From Mesorhizobium japonicum MAFF 303099 (lineage in GTDB: Bacteria; Pseudomonadota; Alphaproteobacteria; Rhizobiales; Rhizobiaceae), in the NCBI RefSeq assembly GCF_000009625.1, contig NC_002678.2:4496001-4560000 (forward strand): 64,000 nucleotides of DNA, read 5' to 3'. Shown in pieces: positions 37,974 to 46,045 of this stretch. Position numbers and translations under genes: made by a program. Each line of letters begins with the position of its first letter. Positions within the stretch are counted from its first letter, which is position 1. A model generated the notes under the pieces. That model ran no database searches. It worked only from the letters and a program-made list of their open reading frames with translations, and was not told the origin of the DNA.

Positions 37974-38009
37974 TACTGCCCTAGTTTTCCTTGGAACCGT
38001 TTCTTTTTT

Positions 38010-38027
38010 CTGTCATCCGGCTAGCGT
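38010..38027 (+). promoter_or_regulatory. Possible Pho box before phoU
   Basis: CTGTCAT (38010-38016), 4-base spacer CCGG, CTAGCGT (38021-38027). The first half-site is perfect for PhoB; the second matches 4 of 7 positions. It is about 60 bases before phoU. Confidence 0.4.
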
Positions 38028-38087
38028 ATCAGCGGGGATTCGAGGAAACGACTCAAGATCAAGAACCCGTGGGAAGGCATTTCATCC

Positions 38088-38810
38088 ATGCAGTCCGTGC
38101 ACATAATGAGCGCCTTTGACGAGGAGCTGAAATATCTGTCGAAGCGTATCGCGGCGATGGGCGGCCATGCCGAGCGCATGGTCGAGCAGGCGGTCGCCGC
38201 TCTCGTCAATGCCGATCCGGGGCTGGCCCAGAAGGTCATTAACGACGATGCCGTGCTGGATGAAGGGCAGCGCGAGATCGACGACAAGGCGATCATCATC
38301 ATCGCCAAGCGCCAGCCGATGGCGACGGACCTGCGCGAGATCGTCGGCGCCATCCGCATTTCGGCCGACCTCGAACGGGTCGGCGACCTCGGCAAGAACG
38401 TCGCCAAGCGGGTGGTCGCCGTCACCGACGGCCGCCAGCCAACCAGCCTGTTTCGCGGCCTCGAGGCCCTGGCCAATTTGGCGCTGACCCAGCTCAAGGA
38501 AGTTCTCGACGTCTACGCATCGCGCTCGGTCGACAAGATCGGCTTCGTGCGCGACCGCGACGACCAGATCGACGCCATGTACACGTCGCTGTTTCGCGAA
38601 TTGCTGACCTACATGATGGAAGATCCGCGCAACATCACACCCTGCACGCATCTTCTGTTCTGCGCCAAGAACATCGAGCGCATCGGCGATCATGCCACCA
38701 ACATCGCCGAGACCATCTATTACATCGTCACCGGCGACCAGATGCCGGCCGAGCGGCCGAAGGGCGACAAGACGGACAAGATCAGCCTTTCGGCGCTCCC
38801 GGCAAAATGA
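38088..38810 (+). CDS. phoU: Phosphate signalling complex protein PhoU
   Basis: A 240-residue protein made of two similar three-helix bundles. The metal-binding Glu/Asp motifs are in DDKAIIIIAKRQPMATDLRE near residues 66-85, and the second copy includes CAKNIERIGDHATNIAETIY near residues 190-210. PhoU links Pst transport to PhoR and turns off the Pho regulon in high phosphate. It starts at 38088 after GGAAGG; ATG 38106 is an alternative. It follows phoR with 114 bases between and is followed by corA. Confidence 0.92.
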   Translation: MQSVHIMSAFDEELKYLSKRIAAMGGHAERMVEQAVAALVNADPGLAQKVINDDAVLDEGQREIDDKAIIIIAKRQPMATDLREIVGAIRISADLERVGDLGKNVAKRVVAVTDGRQPTSLFRGLEALANLALTQLKEVLDVYASRSVDKIGFVRDRDDQIDAMYTSLFRELLTYMMEDPRNITPCTHLLFCAKNIERIGDHATNIAETIYYIVTGDQMPAERPKGDKTDKISLSALPAK

Positions 38811-38906
38811 ACGTTCATCCTCTCGAACGCTAGATCATATTGCGCTAAACTATCCCGGCGTTAAGCTTCTCAGGCCTTGATAGGGGCCTGCTTTCAGGAG
38901 GCTGCG

Positions 38907-39914
38907 ATGGAATATGTCCGAGAGTTCAAGCCCGCGGCGCCGACATCAGGCATTATCGCCTCCAGTGTCTACACGGCCGGGCGGCGTATCGCCGACATTC
39001 CGATCGAGGAAGCCGGCGAATGGGCCAAGAAATCGGGACATGTCGTCTGGATCGGGCTGCTCGAACCGGATCGCGAGCTTCTGTTGCGCGTCCAGGCGCA
39101 GTTCCATCTGCATGAACTGGCGATCGAGGATGCCGAGCATCCGCACCAGCGGCCGAAGATCGAGCAATATGGCGATGCGCTGTTCATCGTCGCCCGCACC
39201 GCGCAATTGATCGAAGGACGGGTGACTTTCGGCGAGACGCATCTGTTCGTCGGCTCGGGCTATATCGTCAGCGTCAGGCATGGCCCGTCGACCTCCTACG
39301 CCGCCGTGCGCCAGCACTGGGAAAGCTGTCCGCATTCGCTGGCCAAGGGCGAGGATTTCGTCCTCTACGCCATTCTCGATTTCATCGTCGACAACTACAT
39401 GCCAGTGCTCGAGCAGATCGAGGACGAGGTCGAGGTGATCGAGGACAGGGTGCTTTTGAAGCCGATGACCGGTCCTGATATCGAGCGGCTCTACATGCTG
39501 CGCCGCGATCTGCTGCGCCTGCGCAATGCGGCACTTCCGCTGGTGGAAGTCTGCCGCCGCCTGACCAGCGCCGACCTGCCGCAGATCCATTCGGCCATGC
39601 ACCCGTTGTTTCGCGATGTGACCGACCACATCCGCACCGTCCAGGAGAAGATCGACAGTCTGCGCGAGGTGCTGGCCTTCGCCTTCGAGGCGAGCCTGCT
39701 GGTCGGTCAGAGCCAGGAAACGGCGATTTCCAAGAAACTCGCCTCCTGGGCGGCCATACTGGCCGTGCCGACGGCGTTCGCCGGCATCTACGGCATGAAC
39801 TTCACCGACATGCCGGAACTGAAGATGGAATATGGCTACCCGATCGTTCTGGCCACCATCGCGACGATCTGCGCGTTTCTCTACTGGCGGTTCCGCAAGA
39901 ATGGGTGGCTGTGA
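38907..39914 (+). CDS. corA: CorA-type magnesium/cobalt channel
   Basis: A 335-residue CorA family protein. A long cytoplasmic N-terminal domain is followed by the stalk helix and two C-terminal transmembrane helices, separated by the signature YGMNF (GMN at about residues 296-298). It imports Mg2+ and can pass Co2+ and Ni2+ as a pentamer. The ATG at 38907 is chosen because AGGAGG lies 6 bases before it; an in-frame ATG at 38877 lacks this. It follows phoU with 96 bases between. Confidence 0.94.
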   Translation: MEYVREFKPAAPTSGIIASSVYTAGRRIADIPIEEAGEWAKKSGHVVWIGLLEPDRELLLRVQAQFHLHELAIEDAEHPHQRPKIEQYGDALFIVARTAQLIEGRVTFGETHLFVGSGYIVSVRHGPSTSYAAVRQHWESCPHSLAKGEDFVLYAILDFIVDNYMPVLEQIEDEVEVIEDRVLLKPMTGPDIERLYMLRRDLLRLRNAALPLVEVCRRLTSADLPQIHSAMHPLFRDVTDHIRTVQEKIDSLREVLAFAFEASLLVGQSQETAISKKLASWAAILAVPTAFAGIYGMNFTDMPELKMEYGYPIVLATIATICAFLYWRFRKNGWL

Positions 39915-39915
39915 G

Positions 39916-39948
<33 letters not shown>

Positions 39949-39983
39949 TGTCCTACTGCTGATCCCCACTGCCTATTTCCTAT

Positions 39984-40499
39984 CTATCGATTCCGCCGCC
40001 GCTCCGCCGCCGGCTGGAACGCCACGCGGGCATGATATTTACAATAGGGGCCCGTTTCGGCGGCCTCGTTGCCGCAGAAGTTGAAGTCCTCCGACAGCGG
40101 ATCGCCGTTCGGCCATTTGCAGGTGCGCTCGGTCAGTTCGACGAGCTGCAGATGCCGTGAGATCGGTACCACGACGTTTTCGACCGGGCGGATATAGTGC
40201 CGCGCCACCGGTTCGGCGTCGAATTGTGTCTGCAGGGCGGTCGCACCGATCGATGTCGTGACGTGACGCGTGCTCGCGGCGCGCGCCACCGATTTCTGAA
40301 CGGTCGAGCCCTGTGTCGTCTTCTTCTGGCGTGCCGGCGTCGCCGTTGCGCGACCGCGGCCCGACAGCTTCAGCCGGTGCACCTTGCCGATGACGGCATT
40401 ACGGCTCACCCCTCCAAGCTGGGCAGCAATCTGGCTTGCGCTCAGACCCTCCGACCACAATTTTCTGAGAAGTTCGACCCGCTCGTCAGTCCAGTTCAT
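39984..40499 (-). CDS. gcrA: Cell-cycle regulator GcrA
   Basis: A 171-residue GcrA protein. The conserved N-terminal DNA-binding domain is MNWTDERVELLRKLWSEGLS followed by ASQIAAQLGGVSRNAVIGK. A basic variable linker follows, and the C-terminal sigma-70-interacting segment has CKWPNGDPLSEDFNFCGNEA. GcrA activates transcription with sigma 70 at promoters carrying methylated GANTC sites made by CcrM. Its own upstream region holds four GANTC sites, annotated separately. Stop at 39984-39986. Confidence 0.96.
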   Translation of the reverse strand: MNWTDERVELLRKLWSEGLSASQIAAQLGGVSRNAVIGKVHRLKLSGRGRATATPARQKKTTQGSTVQKSVARAASTRHVTTSIGATALQTQFDAEPVARHYIRPVENVVVPISRHLQLVELTERTCKWPNGDPLSEDFNFCGNEAAETGPYCKYHARVAFQPAAERRRNR

Positions 40500-40714
40500 G
40501 AGACCGCGCTCCTGCTAGCGTGCGGCAATCAGAATCCTTTCCCGACCCAGCACCACTGCTGGGGCAGACACCACATATATCTGGTGATTAGGTCCGCCGC
40601 ACGAAATCTAGTTATTTCTCGACTACAATTACCTTATGCGCTGACTCGGTGACAAGAGTCCCAAGGGCAACACGAATCGGTTTTTTCGGTTTTCCCCAAC
40701 TTGCCCGGTCGCTC

Positions 40715-40831
40715 ATGAGCCGGCGTGCCGTCAGGGGGCTTGTCGCGTGCCACTACGCGACGTTTTCGTTGACTTCATGGCCGAAAAACACGATAAGCCG
40801 CACAAGGCCGCCGCTTTGGCGGCTTTTTTGA
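40715..40831 (+). CDS. Possible arginine-rich leader peptide before argD
   Basis: A 38-codon frame from ATG 40715 whose product has six arginines (positions 3, 4, 7, 30, 32, 36) and whose TGA lies in the T tract of the hairpin at 40807-40829. The position, just before the arginine-biosynthesis operon, is that of an attenuator leader. No clear ribosome site is visible and arginine attenuation is not established for this group, so this is tentative. Confidence 0.3.
   Translation: MSRRAVRGLVACHYATFSLTSWPKNTISRTRPPLWRLF
40807..40829 (+). terminator. Rho-independent terminator (possible attenuator) before argD
   Basis: GCCGCC (40807-40812), loop GCTTT, GGCGGC (40818-40823), then six T. It ends 27 bases before the argD start, so it must be read through, or bypassed by a closer promoter, for argD to be expressed. 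Confidence 0.75.
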
Positions 40832-40856
40832 TTTTCCGGTACCGGAGACGCATATA

Positions 40857-42056
40857 ATGAGCGGTTCGGCGCTTTACGAGACCTTTGCTCGCGCTCCCCT
40901 GGCTTTCGACCACGGGGAAGGCACCTGGCTGGTTACCGACAAGGGCGAGCGATATCTCGATTTCGCCGGCGGCATCGCGGTCAATTCGCTCGGCCACAGC
41001 CATCCGCATCTGGTCGCGGCGCTGACCGAGCAGGCGGCAAAGCTGTGGCACGTCTCCAATCTCTATGAGATCCCCGGACAGAGCCGGCTCGGCCAGCGCC
41101 TGGTCGATGCCACCTTCGCCGACAAGGTGTTCTTCACCAATTCCGGCGCCGAGGCGCTGGAATGCGCGATCAAGACGGCGCGACGCTACCATTTCGTCAA
41201 GGGCCATCCCGAGCGCTTCCGCGTCATCACCTTCGAAGGCGCCTTCCATGGCCGCACGCTGGCGACCATCGCGGCCGGCGGTCAGTACAAATACCTCGAA
41301 GGCTTCGGCCCCAAGGTCGAAGGCTTCGACCAGGTCGGCTTCGACGACATCGATGCCGCCGAGAAGGCGATTACGCCGGAAACCGCCGCGATCCTGATCG
41401 AACCGGTGCAGGGCGAGGGCGGCATCCGCCCGGTCCCGACGCAGTCACTGAAGCGGCTGCGGCAGCTTTGCGACCAGCACGGCCTGTTGTTGATCTATGA
41501 CGAGGTCCAGTGCGGCATCGGCCGCACCGGAAAGCTGTTCGCGCATGAATGGTCAGGCGTGGCGCCCGACATCATGGCGATCGCCAAGGGCATTGGCGGC
41601 GGCTTCCCGATGGGCGCTTGCCTCGCAACCGATGAAGCAGCTGTCGGCATGACGGCTGGCGTGCACGGCACCACCTTCGGCGGCAATCCGCTGGCGATGG
41701 CGGTCGGCAATGCCGTGCTCGACGTAGTGCTGGAAGACGGCTTCCTCGAGGACGTCCAGCGCAAGGCATTGCTGATGAAGCAAGGCCTGGCGGCGATCGC
41801 CGACGAGTTTCCCGATGTCGTCGAAGACATCCGGGGCACCGGCCTCATGCTTGGCCTCAAATGCGCCATGCCCAACACCAAGGTGAACATGGCGCTGCGC
41901 GACCAGCATTTGCTGGCGGTTCCGGCCGGCGACAACGTCATTCGCCTGCTGCCGCCACTCACCGTCACCGACGCCGAGATCCACGAAGCGCTCAATCGCA
42001 TCCGTGCCGGTGCCAAAGGCCTGGCGGATGCCATCGCCGTGGCCGCCGCGAAGTAA
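40857..42056 (+). CDS. argD: Acetylornithine aminotransferase
   Basis: A 399-residue class III PLP aminotransferase. It converts N-acetylglutamate semialdehyde to N-acetylornithine in arginine synthesis. The cofactor pocket has [16 protein letters not shown] near residues 216-231 and the PLP lysine in [14 protein letters not shown] near 240-253. It ends 16 bases before argF, forming an argDF operon as in other rhizobia. Start ATG 40857 follows CCGGAGACG. The context with argF favours ArgD over other class III aminotransferases. Confidence 0.94.
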   Translation: MSGSALYETFARAPLAFDHGEGTWLVTDKGERYLDFAGGIAVNSLGHSHPHLVAALTEQAAKLWHVSNLYEIPGQSRLGQRLVDATFADKVFFTNSGAEALECAIKTARRYHFVKGHPERFRVITFEGAFHGRTLATIAAGGQYKYLEGFGPKVEGFDQVGFDDIDAAEKAITPETAAILIEPVQGEGGIRPVPTQSLKRLRQLCDQHGLLLIYDEVQCGIGRTGKLFAHEWSGVAPDIMAIAKGIGGGFPMGACLATDEAAVGMTAGVHGTTFGGNPLAMAVGNAVLDVVLEDGFLEDVQRKALLMKQGLAAIADEFPDVVEDIRGTGLMLGLKCAMPNTKVNMALRDQHLLAVPAGDNVIRLLPPLTVTDAEIHEALNRIRAGAKGLADAIAVAAAK

Positions 42057-42072
42057 TTCCGGAAAATTGCTG

Positions 42073-42984
42073 ATGTCAGTTCGCCATTTCACCGATCTTT
42101 CCACTGTTTCCGAGGGCGACCTGCGCTTCATGCTGGACGACGCGGTGGTGCGAAAGGCACGCCTCAAGGCCGGCGAGCGCACGAGGCCGCTCGAAGGCAA
42201 GGTGCTGGCGATGATCTTCGACAAGCCGTCGACGCGCACGCGCGTCTCGTTCGACGTCGGCATGCGCCAGCTTGGCGGCGAGACAATCATGCTGACCGGC
42301 ACCGAGATGCAGCTCGGCCGCTCCGAAACCATTGCCGACACCGCCAAGGTTCTGTCGCGCTATGTCGACGCGATCATGATCCGCACCACCTCGCATGACC
42401 GGCTGCTGGAGCTGACCGAGAACGCCACGGTGCCGGTGATCAACGGGCTGACGGACGATACCCATCCGTGCCAGCTGATGGCCGACATCATGACCTTCGA
42501 GGAGCATCGCGGTCCGGTGGCCGGCAAGACCATCGCCTGGACTGGCGACGGCAACAATGTGCTGCATTCGCTGCTCGAAGCCTCGGCGCGGTTCCGCTTC
42601 AACCTCAACGTCGCCGTGCCCGAGGGCAGCGAGCCGGCGCAGAAGCACATCGACTGGTCCAAGGCGCATGGCGGCAAGCTGCATTTCACCCGTTCGCCCG
42701 AGGAAGCCGTCGACCAGGCCGACTGTGTCGTCACCGATTGCTGGGTGTCGATGGGTCAGGAGCACCGCGCCCGCGGCCACAACGTGTTCTCACCCTACCA
42801 GGTCAATGCCAAGCTGATGGCGCATGCCAAGCCGGACGCGCTGTTCATGCACTGCCTGCCGGCGCATCGCGGCGAGGAAGTGACCGACGAGGTTATCGAC
42901 GGACCCCATTCGGTGGTCTTCGACGAGGCCGAGAACCGGCTCCACGCCCAGAAGGCGGTGCTTGCCTGGTGTCTTGGGGCTTGA
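42073..42984 (+). CDS. argF: Ornithine carbamoyltransferase
   Basis: A 303-residue anabolic OTCase making citrulline from ornithine and carbamoyl phosphate. The carbamoyl-phosphate motif STRTR is at residues 53-57 in [14 protein letters not shown]. The ornithine-binding region includes [12 protein letters not shown], and the HCLP motif is in [13 protein letters not shown] near residue 259. ATG 42073 is chosen because the in-frame upstream ATG at 42004 lies inside argD and adds 23 non-homologous residues. It is the second gene of the argDF operon. Confidence 0.95.
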   Translation: MSVRHFTDLSTVSEGDLRFMLDDAVVRKARLKAGERTRPLEGKVLAMIFDKPSTRTRVSFDVGMRQLGGETIMLTGTEMQLGRSETIADTAKVLSRYVDAIMIRTTSHDRLLELTENATVPVINGLTDDTHPCQLMADIMTFEEHRGPVAGKTIAWTGDGNNVLHSLLEASARFRFNLNVAVPEGSEPAQKHIDWSKAHGGKLHFTRSPEEAVDQADCVVTDCWVSMGQEHRARGHNVFSPYQVNAKLMAHAKPDALFMHCLPAHRGEEVTDEVIDGPHSVVFDEAENRLHAQKAVLAWCLGA

Positions 42985-43019
42985 AGTGTCTTGGAGTTTG
43001 AAAGGTCTGGGCGCTTGAT
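42970..43019. repeat. Degenerate 17-base direct repeats at the argF 3' end
   Basis: Three consecutive related units start near 42970, 42987 and 43005, each reading roughly TGTCTTGGGGCTTGAAG with changes. The argF stop codon lies in the first unit. Confidence 0.5.
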
Positions 43020-43120
43020 CTGCGGGGGCGCGATGCCTATCTGCGCCGCATCACGCAAATCAAGCGCGTTTGGACGCATGCACCCCAGGGGGCGGCATGG
43101 TCGCGCCCTGGAGCTTTGTC

Positions 43121-44131
43121 ATGTTGGAAACGCATCAAGTGACTGAACATCACCCCAAACTCGGCGAGTTCGGCTATGCCGGCGACGACCATGTCGTGCC
43201 GTTCGAGGTTGGCCCGCTCGATGTGCGCGGCCGCACCGTGCAGCTCGGGCCGATGCTCGACGCCATTCTCAGCCGCCACGATTACCCCGAGCCGGTCGCC
43301 CGCCTGCTGGCGGAAGCCTGCGTGCTGACGGTGCTGCTCGGCACCTCGCTCAAATTCGAGGGCAAGTTCATCCTGCAGACCCGCACCGACGGGCCGGTCG
43401 ACATGCTGGTGGCGGATTTTAGCACGCCTTCGGCGCTGCGCGCCTATGCGCGCTTCGATGCCGACAGGCTCGAGGCTTTGGTCGCGGCAGGTGAGACATC
43501 CCAGCAGACGCTGCTCGGCAGCGGCGTGCTGGCGCTGACAATCGACCAGGGCGCCCATACGCAGCGCTATCAGGGTATCGTCCAGCTCGACGGTGAAACC
43601 CTGGAAGACGCGGCGCGCACCTATTTCCGCCAGTCGGAACAGATCCCGACGGATATCAGGCTCTCTGTCGCCAAGCTTTTGACGCCCGGCGTCGGCGGCG
43701 CGCGCGAGCAGTGGCGCGCCGGCGGCATCCTGGCGCAGTTCCTGCCGCAGTCGCCTGAGCGCATGCGCGTTCCGGACCTGCACGGCGGCGACGGCGATCC
43801 GCGCGAGGAGATCCATGATCCCACGGACAATTCCTGGCAGGAATTGCTGGCGCTGCTCGGCACGATCGAGCCGACCGAACTGATCGACCCGACGATCGGC
43901 GCCGAACGGCTGCTCTATCGCCTGTTCCACGAGCATGGCGTACGCGTCTTCGGCGGCGTTCCCGTCGGCGACCAGTGCTCATGCTCCAGGGAAAAGATCC
44001 GCGGCATCCTCGAGGGCTTCTCCGCGCAGGAGATCAAGGACAGCACCGAGGACGGCGGCATCCATGTCGCCTGCGAATTCTGCTCGAAGCAGTACGACTT
44101 CGACCCGGCGGAATTCGCGGCGGCTCAGTGA
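43121..44131 (+). CDS. hslO: Hsp33 redox-regulated chaperone
   Basis: A 336-residue holdase chaperone switched on by oxidative unfolding. The N-terminal core includes EFGYAGDDHVVPFEVGPLDV near the start. The C-terminal zinc/redox switch is CxC...CxxC: DQCSCSREK and ACEFCSKQY. These four cysteines bind zinc when reduced. ATG 43121 has GGAG 7 bases upstream and gives the usual short N-terminus; in-frame ATG 43097 (also with a good upstream purine run) and TTG 43070 are alternatives. Convergent with apaG. Confidence 0.93.
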   Translation: MLETHQVTEHHPKLGEFGYAGDDHVVPFEVGPLDVRGRTVQLGPMLDAILSRHDYPEPVARLLAEACVLTVLLGTSLKFEGKFILQTRTDGPVDMLVADFSTPSALRAYARFDADRLEALVAAGETSQQTLLGSGVLALTIDQGAHTQRYQGIVQLDGETLEDAARTYFRQSEQIPTDIRLSVAKLLTPGVGGAREQWRAGGILAQFLPQSPERMRVPDLHGGDGDPREEIHDPTDNSWQELLALLGTIEPTELIDPTIGAERLLYRLFHEHGVRVFGGVPVGDQCSCSREKIRGILEGFSAQEIKDSTEDGGIHVACEFCSKQYDFDPAEFAAAQ

Positions 44132-44138
44132 GGCAATC

Positions 44139-44165
44139 CCTTCTCCCTGTAAAACGGGGAGAAGG
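44139..44165. repeat. Intergenic palindromic repeat CCTTCTCCC / GGGGAGAAGG
   Basis: CCTTCTCCC (44139-44147), an 8-base loop, and GGGGAGAAGG (44156-44165) lie between the convergent hslO and apaG genes. Related copies are at 49491-49520 and, less complete, at 3421-3446 and 22977-22997. Probably doubles as a bidirectional terminator. Confidence 0.7.
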
Positions 44166-44168
44166 ACG

Positions 44169-44561
44169 CTAATTCACCGTCCGTCTGGTCCCCGGCAGGT
44201 CCAGCGAGAACGCCGGGATGGCGATGTCGAAGGTCTCGCCACGCTTGTTGCGCATCGTGTAGTGCCCGACCATGATGCCTGATGGCGTCGAGAGCGGGCA
44301 GCCAGACGTATATTGATAGCTGTCGCCGGGATTGAGTTCGGGCTGGTCGCCGACGACGCCCGGGCCGCGCACTTCCTCGACCCGGCCGGCGCCGTCGGTG
44401 ATGTGCCAGTAGCGTGACAGAAGCTGCACGAATTCGTCCGACTGATTGTCGATCGTTATCTGATAGCCCCAGACATAGCGGTTCTCGGAAGGATCGGAGC
44501 GATCCTCGAGGTAGAACGGCCTGACCTGCACTTCGATGTTGCGCGTGACGGCGCGGTACAT
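44169..44561 (-). CDS. apaG: ApaG domain protein
   Basis: A 130-residue ApaG protein with the beta-sandwich fold: [18 protein letters not shown] at the start, [20 protein letters not shown] near residues 30-49, [20 protein letters not shown] near residues 53-72, and the loop [13 protein letters not shown]. It is named from the E. coli apaGH operon and linked to cobalt resistance or Mg2+/Co2+ efflux, but the biochemical role is unclear. ATG 44561 has GGAG 7 bases upstream; a TTG four codons earlier is less likely. Confidence 0.93.
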   Translation of the reverse strand: MYRAVTRNIEVQVRPFYLEDRSDPSENRYVWGYQITIDNQSDEFVQLLSRYWHITDGAGRVEEVRGPGVVGDQPELNPGDSYQYTSGCPLSTPSGIMVGHYTMRNKRGETFDIAIPAFSLDLPGTRRTVN

Positions 44562-44580
44562 AAGCGGCTCCAAAACAGTC

Positions 44581-44655
44581 AGAGCATGATCCCGAAAAGT
44601 GGGAACCGGTTTTCTCGGAAAAACGGGTTTCCGTTTGTCCAGAGATCATGATCAA
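44581..44655. repeat. Rhizobial intergenic palindromic repeat element
   Basis: The block starts AGAGCATGATCCCGAAAAGT and ends AGAGATCATGATC; GATCATG-type ends and internal GGTTTTC/GAAAAC-like stretches form an imperfect dyad. This sequence type is very common in intergenic DNA of Mesorhizobium and relatives (from memory). Confidence 0.65.
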
Positions 44656-44742
44656 ACCAACAGAACTTTCGGCGCTCCCGGCGAGCGGGTCAACGTGCGC
44701 GTCTTGTCGCGCCTCGTCTTGAAACGCAGGTGCCGGCAAAGA

Positions 44743-44760
44743 ATGTCATTTAAGTGACAC
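44743..44760 (+). promoter_or_regulatory. Pho-box-like site before the GT21 glycosyltransferase
   Basis: ATGTCAT (44743-44749), spacer TTAA, GTGACAC (44754-44760): 6/7 and 5/7 matches to the CTGTCAT half-site with the right 11-base period, 100 bases before the start codon. Confidence 0.5.
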
Positions 44761-44860
44761 ATGACAATGGTGGTGTGCACGCACCGGGCGACTCGGCGCT
44801 CTGTCGAACTGTTGAAAACGGCCACGATGCGGCCGTCTCTTCTGGAGTGACCAGATCTCG

Positions 44861-46012
44861 ATGGAACTCACTCTCATAGCCGCCTCGCTTTCGATCGCTC
44901 TTATCCTTTCAAACGCCGCCAGCATCCTGCTCGCCGCCTCACAGCTGAAACGGCGCACCACGATCGCGCGGCCAGTCCGCAAATCGCCGCCAGTATCGAT
45001 CGTCATACCGTCGCGCGGCGTCGAGCCGTTCACGCAGGAGACGCTGGAGCGCGCCTTCTCACTCGAGTGGCCGCGCTACGAACTGATCTTCTGCGTTGCC
45101 CATGGCGACGACCCGGTGGTCAGGTTGATCCGGGCCGCCATTGGCCGCTTTCCAAAAGTGCCGGCCCGGCTGTTGATCGGCGACGACCGCGTCAGCGCCA
45201 ATCCCAAGCTCAACAATTGCGTCAAGGGCTGGGAAGCCGCGCGGCACAACTGGGTCGTCCTGGCCGACTCCAACGTGCTGATGCCGAGAGACTACATCCA
45301 GCATCTGATGGCGGCGTGGCGGCCGGATACCGGCCTTGTCTGCTCGACGCCGATCGGCTCGCGGCCGGAGGGCTTCTGGGCCGAGGTCGAATGCGCCTTC
45401 CTCAACACGCTGCAGGCCCGCTGGCAGTATGCTGGCGAGGCGCTCGGCCTTGGCTTTGCCCAGGGCAAGAGCATGCTGTGGAACAAGCCGATGCTGGATG
45501 CCAATGGCGGCATCCGCGCGCTGGCCGCTGAAATCGCCGAGGACGCCGCCGCAACCAAGCTGGTCAATGGGCTTGGCCTGCGAGTCAATCTTGTCGCGGC
45601 ACCCTTCGAGCAGCCGCTTGGCCGGCGCACGCTGGACGCGATCTGGTCGCGCCAGGCTCGCTGGGCGCGCCTGCGCCGCGTCACCTTCCCGCTGTTCTTC
45701 GCGCCGGAAATCCTGACTGGCGCGGTGGTGCCGTTGATGCTTGCACTGGTTGCGGCGGCAAGCGCCGGCTTCAGCCTGCCGCTGACGGCCATCGCCGTGC
45801 TGGCCGCCTTCTACCTTCCGGAATGCGCCCTGGCATGGTCCAAGGGCTGGCACCTGTCGCCGCGCACGGTCGCGGCGATGATTGCGCGGGACTTGATGGT
45901 CCCAGCTATGTGGGCACGCGGCTGGCTTGGCGGCGCCGTCGACTGGCGCGGCAATGCGATGACCATCGGCACCAAGGCGGCCGAACTGGAAGAGGCGTCG
46001 TCGCGCGCCTGA
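44861..46012 (+). CDS. GT21-type glycolipid glycosyltransferase (ceramide glucosyltransferase-like)
   Basis: A 383-residue membrane glycosyltransferase. An N-terminal transmembrane helix (IAASLSIALILSNAASILLA) is followed by a GT-A domain with VSIVIPSRG, the acidic motif LADSNVLM near residue 138, the D3 region of LAAEIAEDAA, and the family RxxRW motif seen as RQARWARLRR. Two or three C-terminal membrane helices follow. GT21 enzymes of Agrobacterium and M. loti make glycosyl-diacylglycerols or glucosylceramide, in part as phosphate-free membrane lipids. The Pho-box-like site upstream agrees with induction by phosphate shortage. The acceptor is inferred. Confidence 0.86.
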   Translation: MELTLIAASLSIALILSNAASILLAASQLKRRTTIARPVRKSPPVSIVIPSRGVEPFTQETLERAFSLEWPRYELIFCVAHGDDPVVRLIRAAIGRFPKVPARLLIGDDRVSANPKLNNCVKGWEAARHNWVVLADSNVLMPRDYIQHLMAAWRPDTGLVCSTPIGSRPEGFWAEVECAFLNTLQARWQYAGEALGLGFAQGKSMLWNKPMLDANGGIRALAAEIAEDAAATKLVNGLGLRVNLVAAPFEQPLGRRTLDAIWSRQARWARLRRVTFPLFFAPEILTGAVVPLMLALVAAASAGFSLPLTAIAVLAAFYLPECALAWSKGWHLSPRTVAAMIARDLMVPAMWARGWLGGAVDWRGNAMTIGTKAAELEEASSRA

Positions 46013-46045
46013 TCGCGGCGCCGACGCCGCTGCCTCGACGGCTCC

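Larger units (their letters stand above)
40500..40856. promoter_or_regulatory. gcrA/argD intergenic region with a GANTC cluster
   Basis: In this 357-base divergent gap, GANTC occurs at 40532-40536 (GAATC), 40643-40647 (GACTC), 40656-40660 (GAGTC) and 40674-40678 (GAATC). GANTC is the CcrM methylation site read by GcrA, so four sites within about 150 bases next to gcrA suggest methylation-dependent control. The argD side also holds a possible leader peptide and terminator, annotated separately. Confidence 0.6.
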
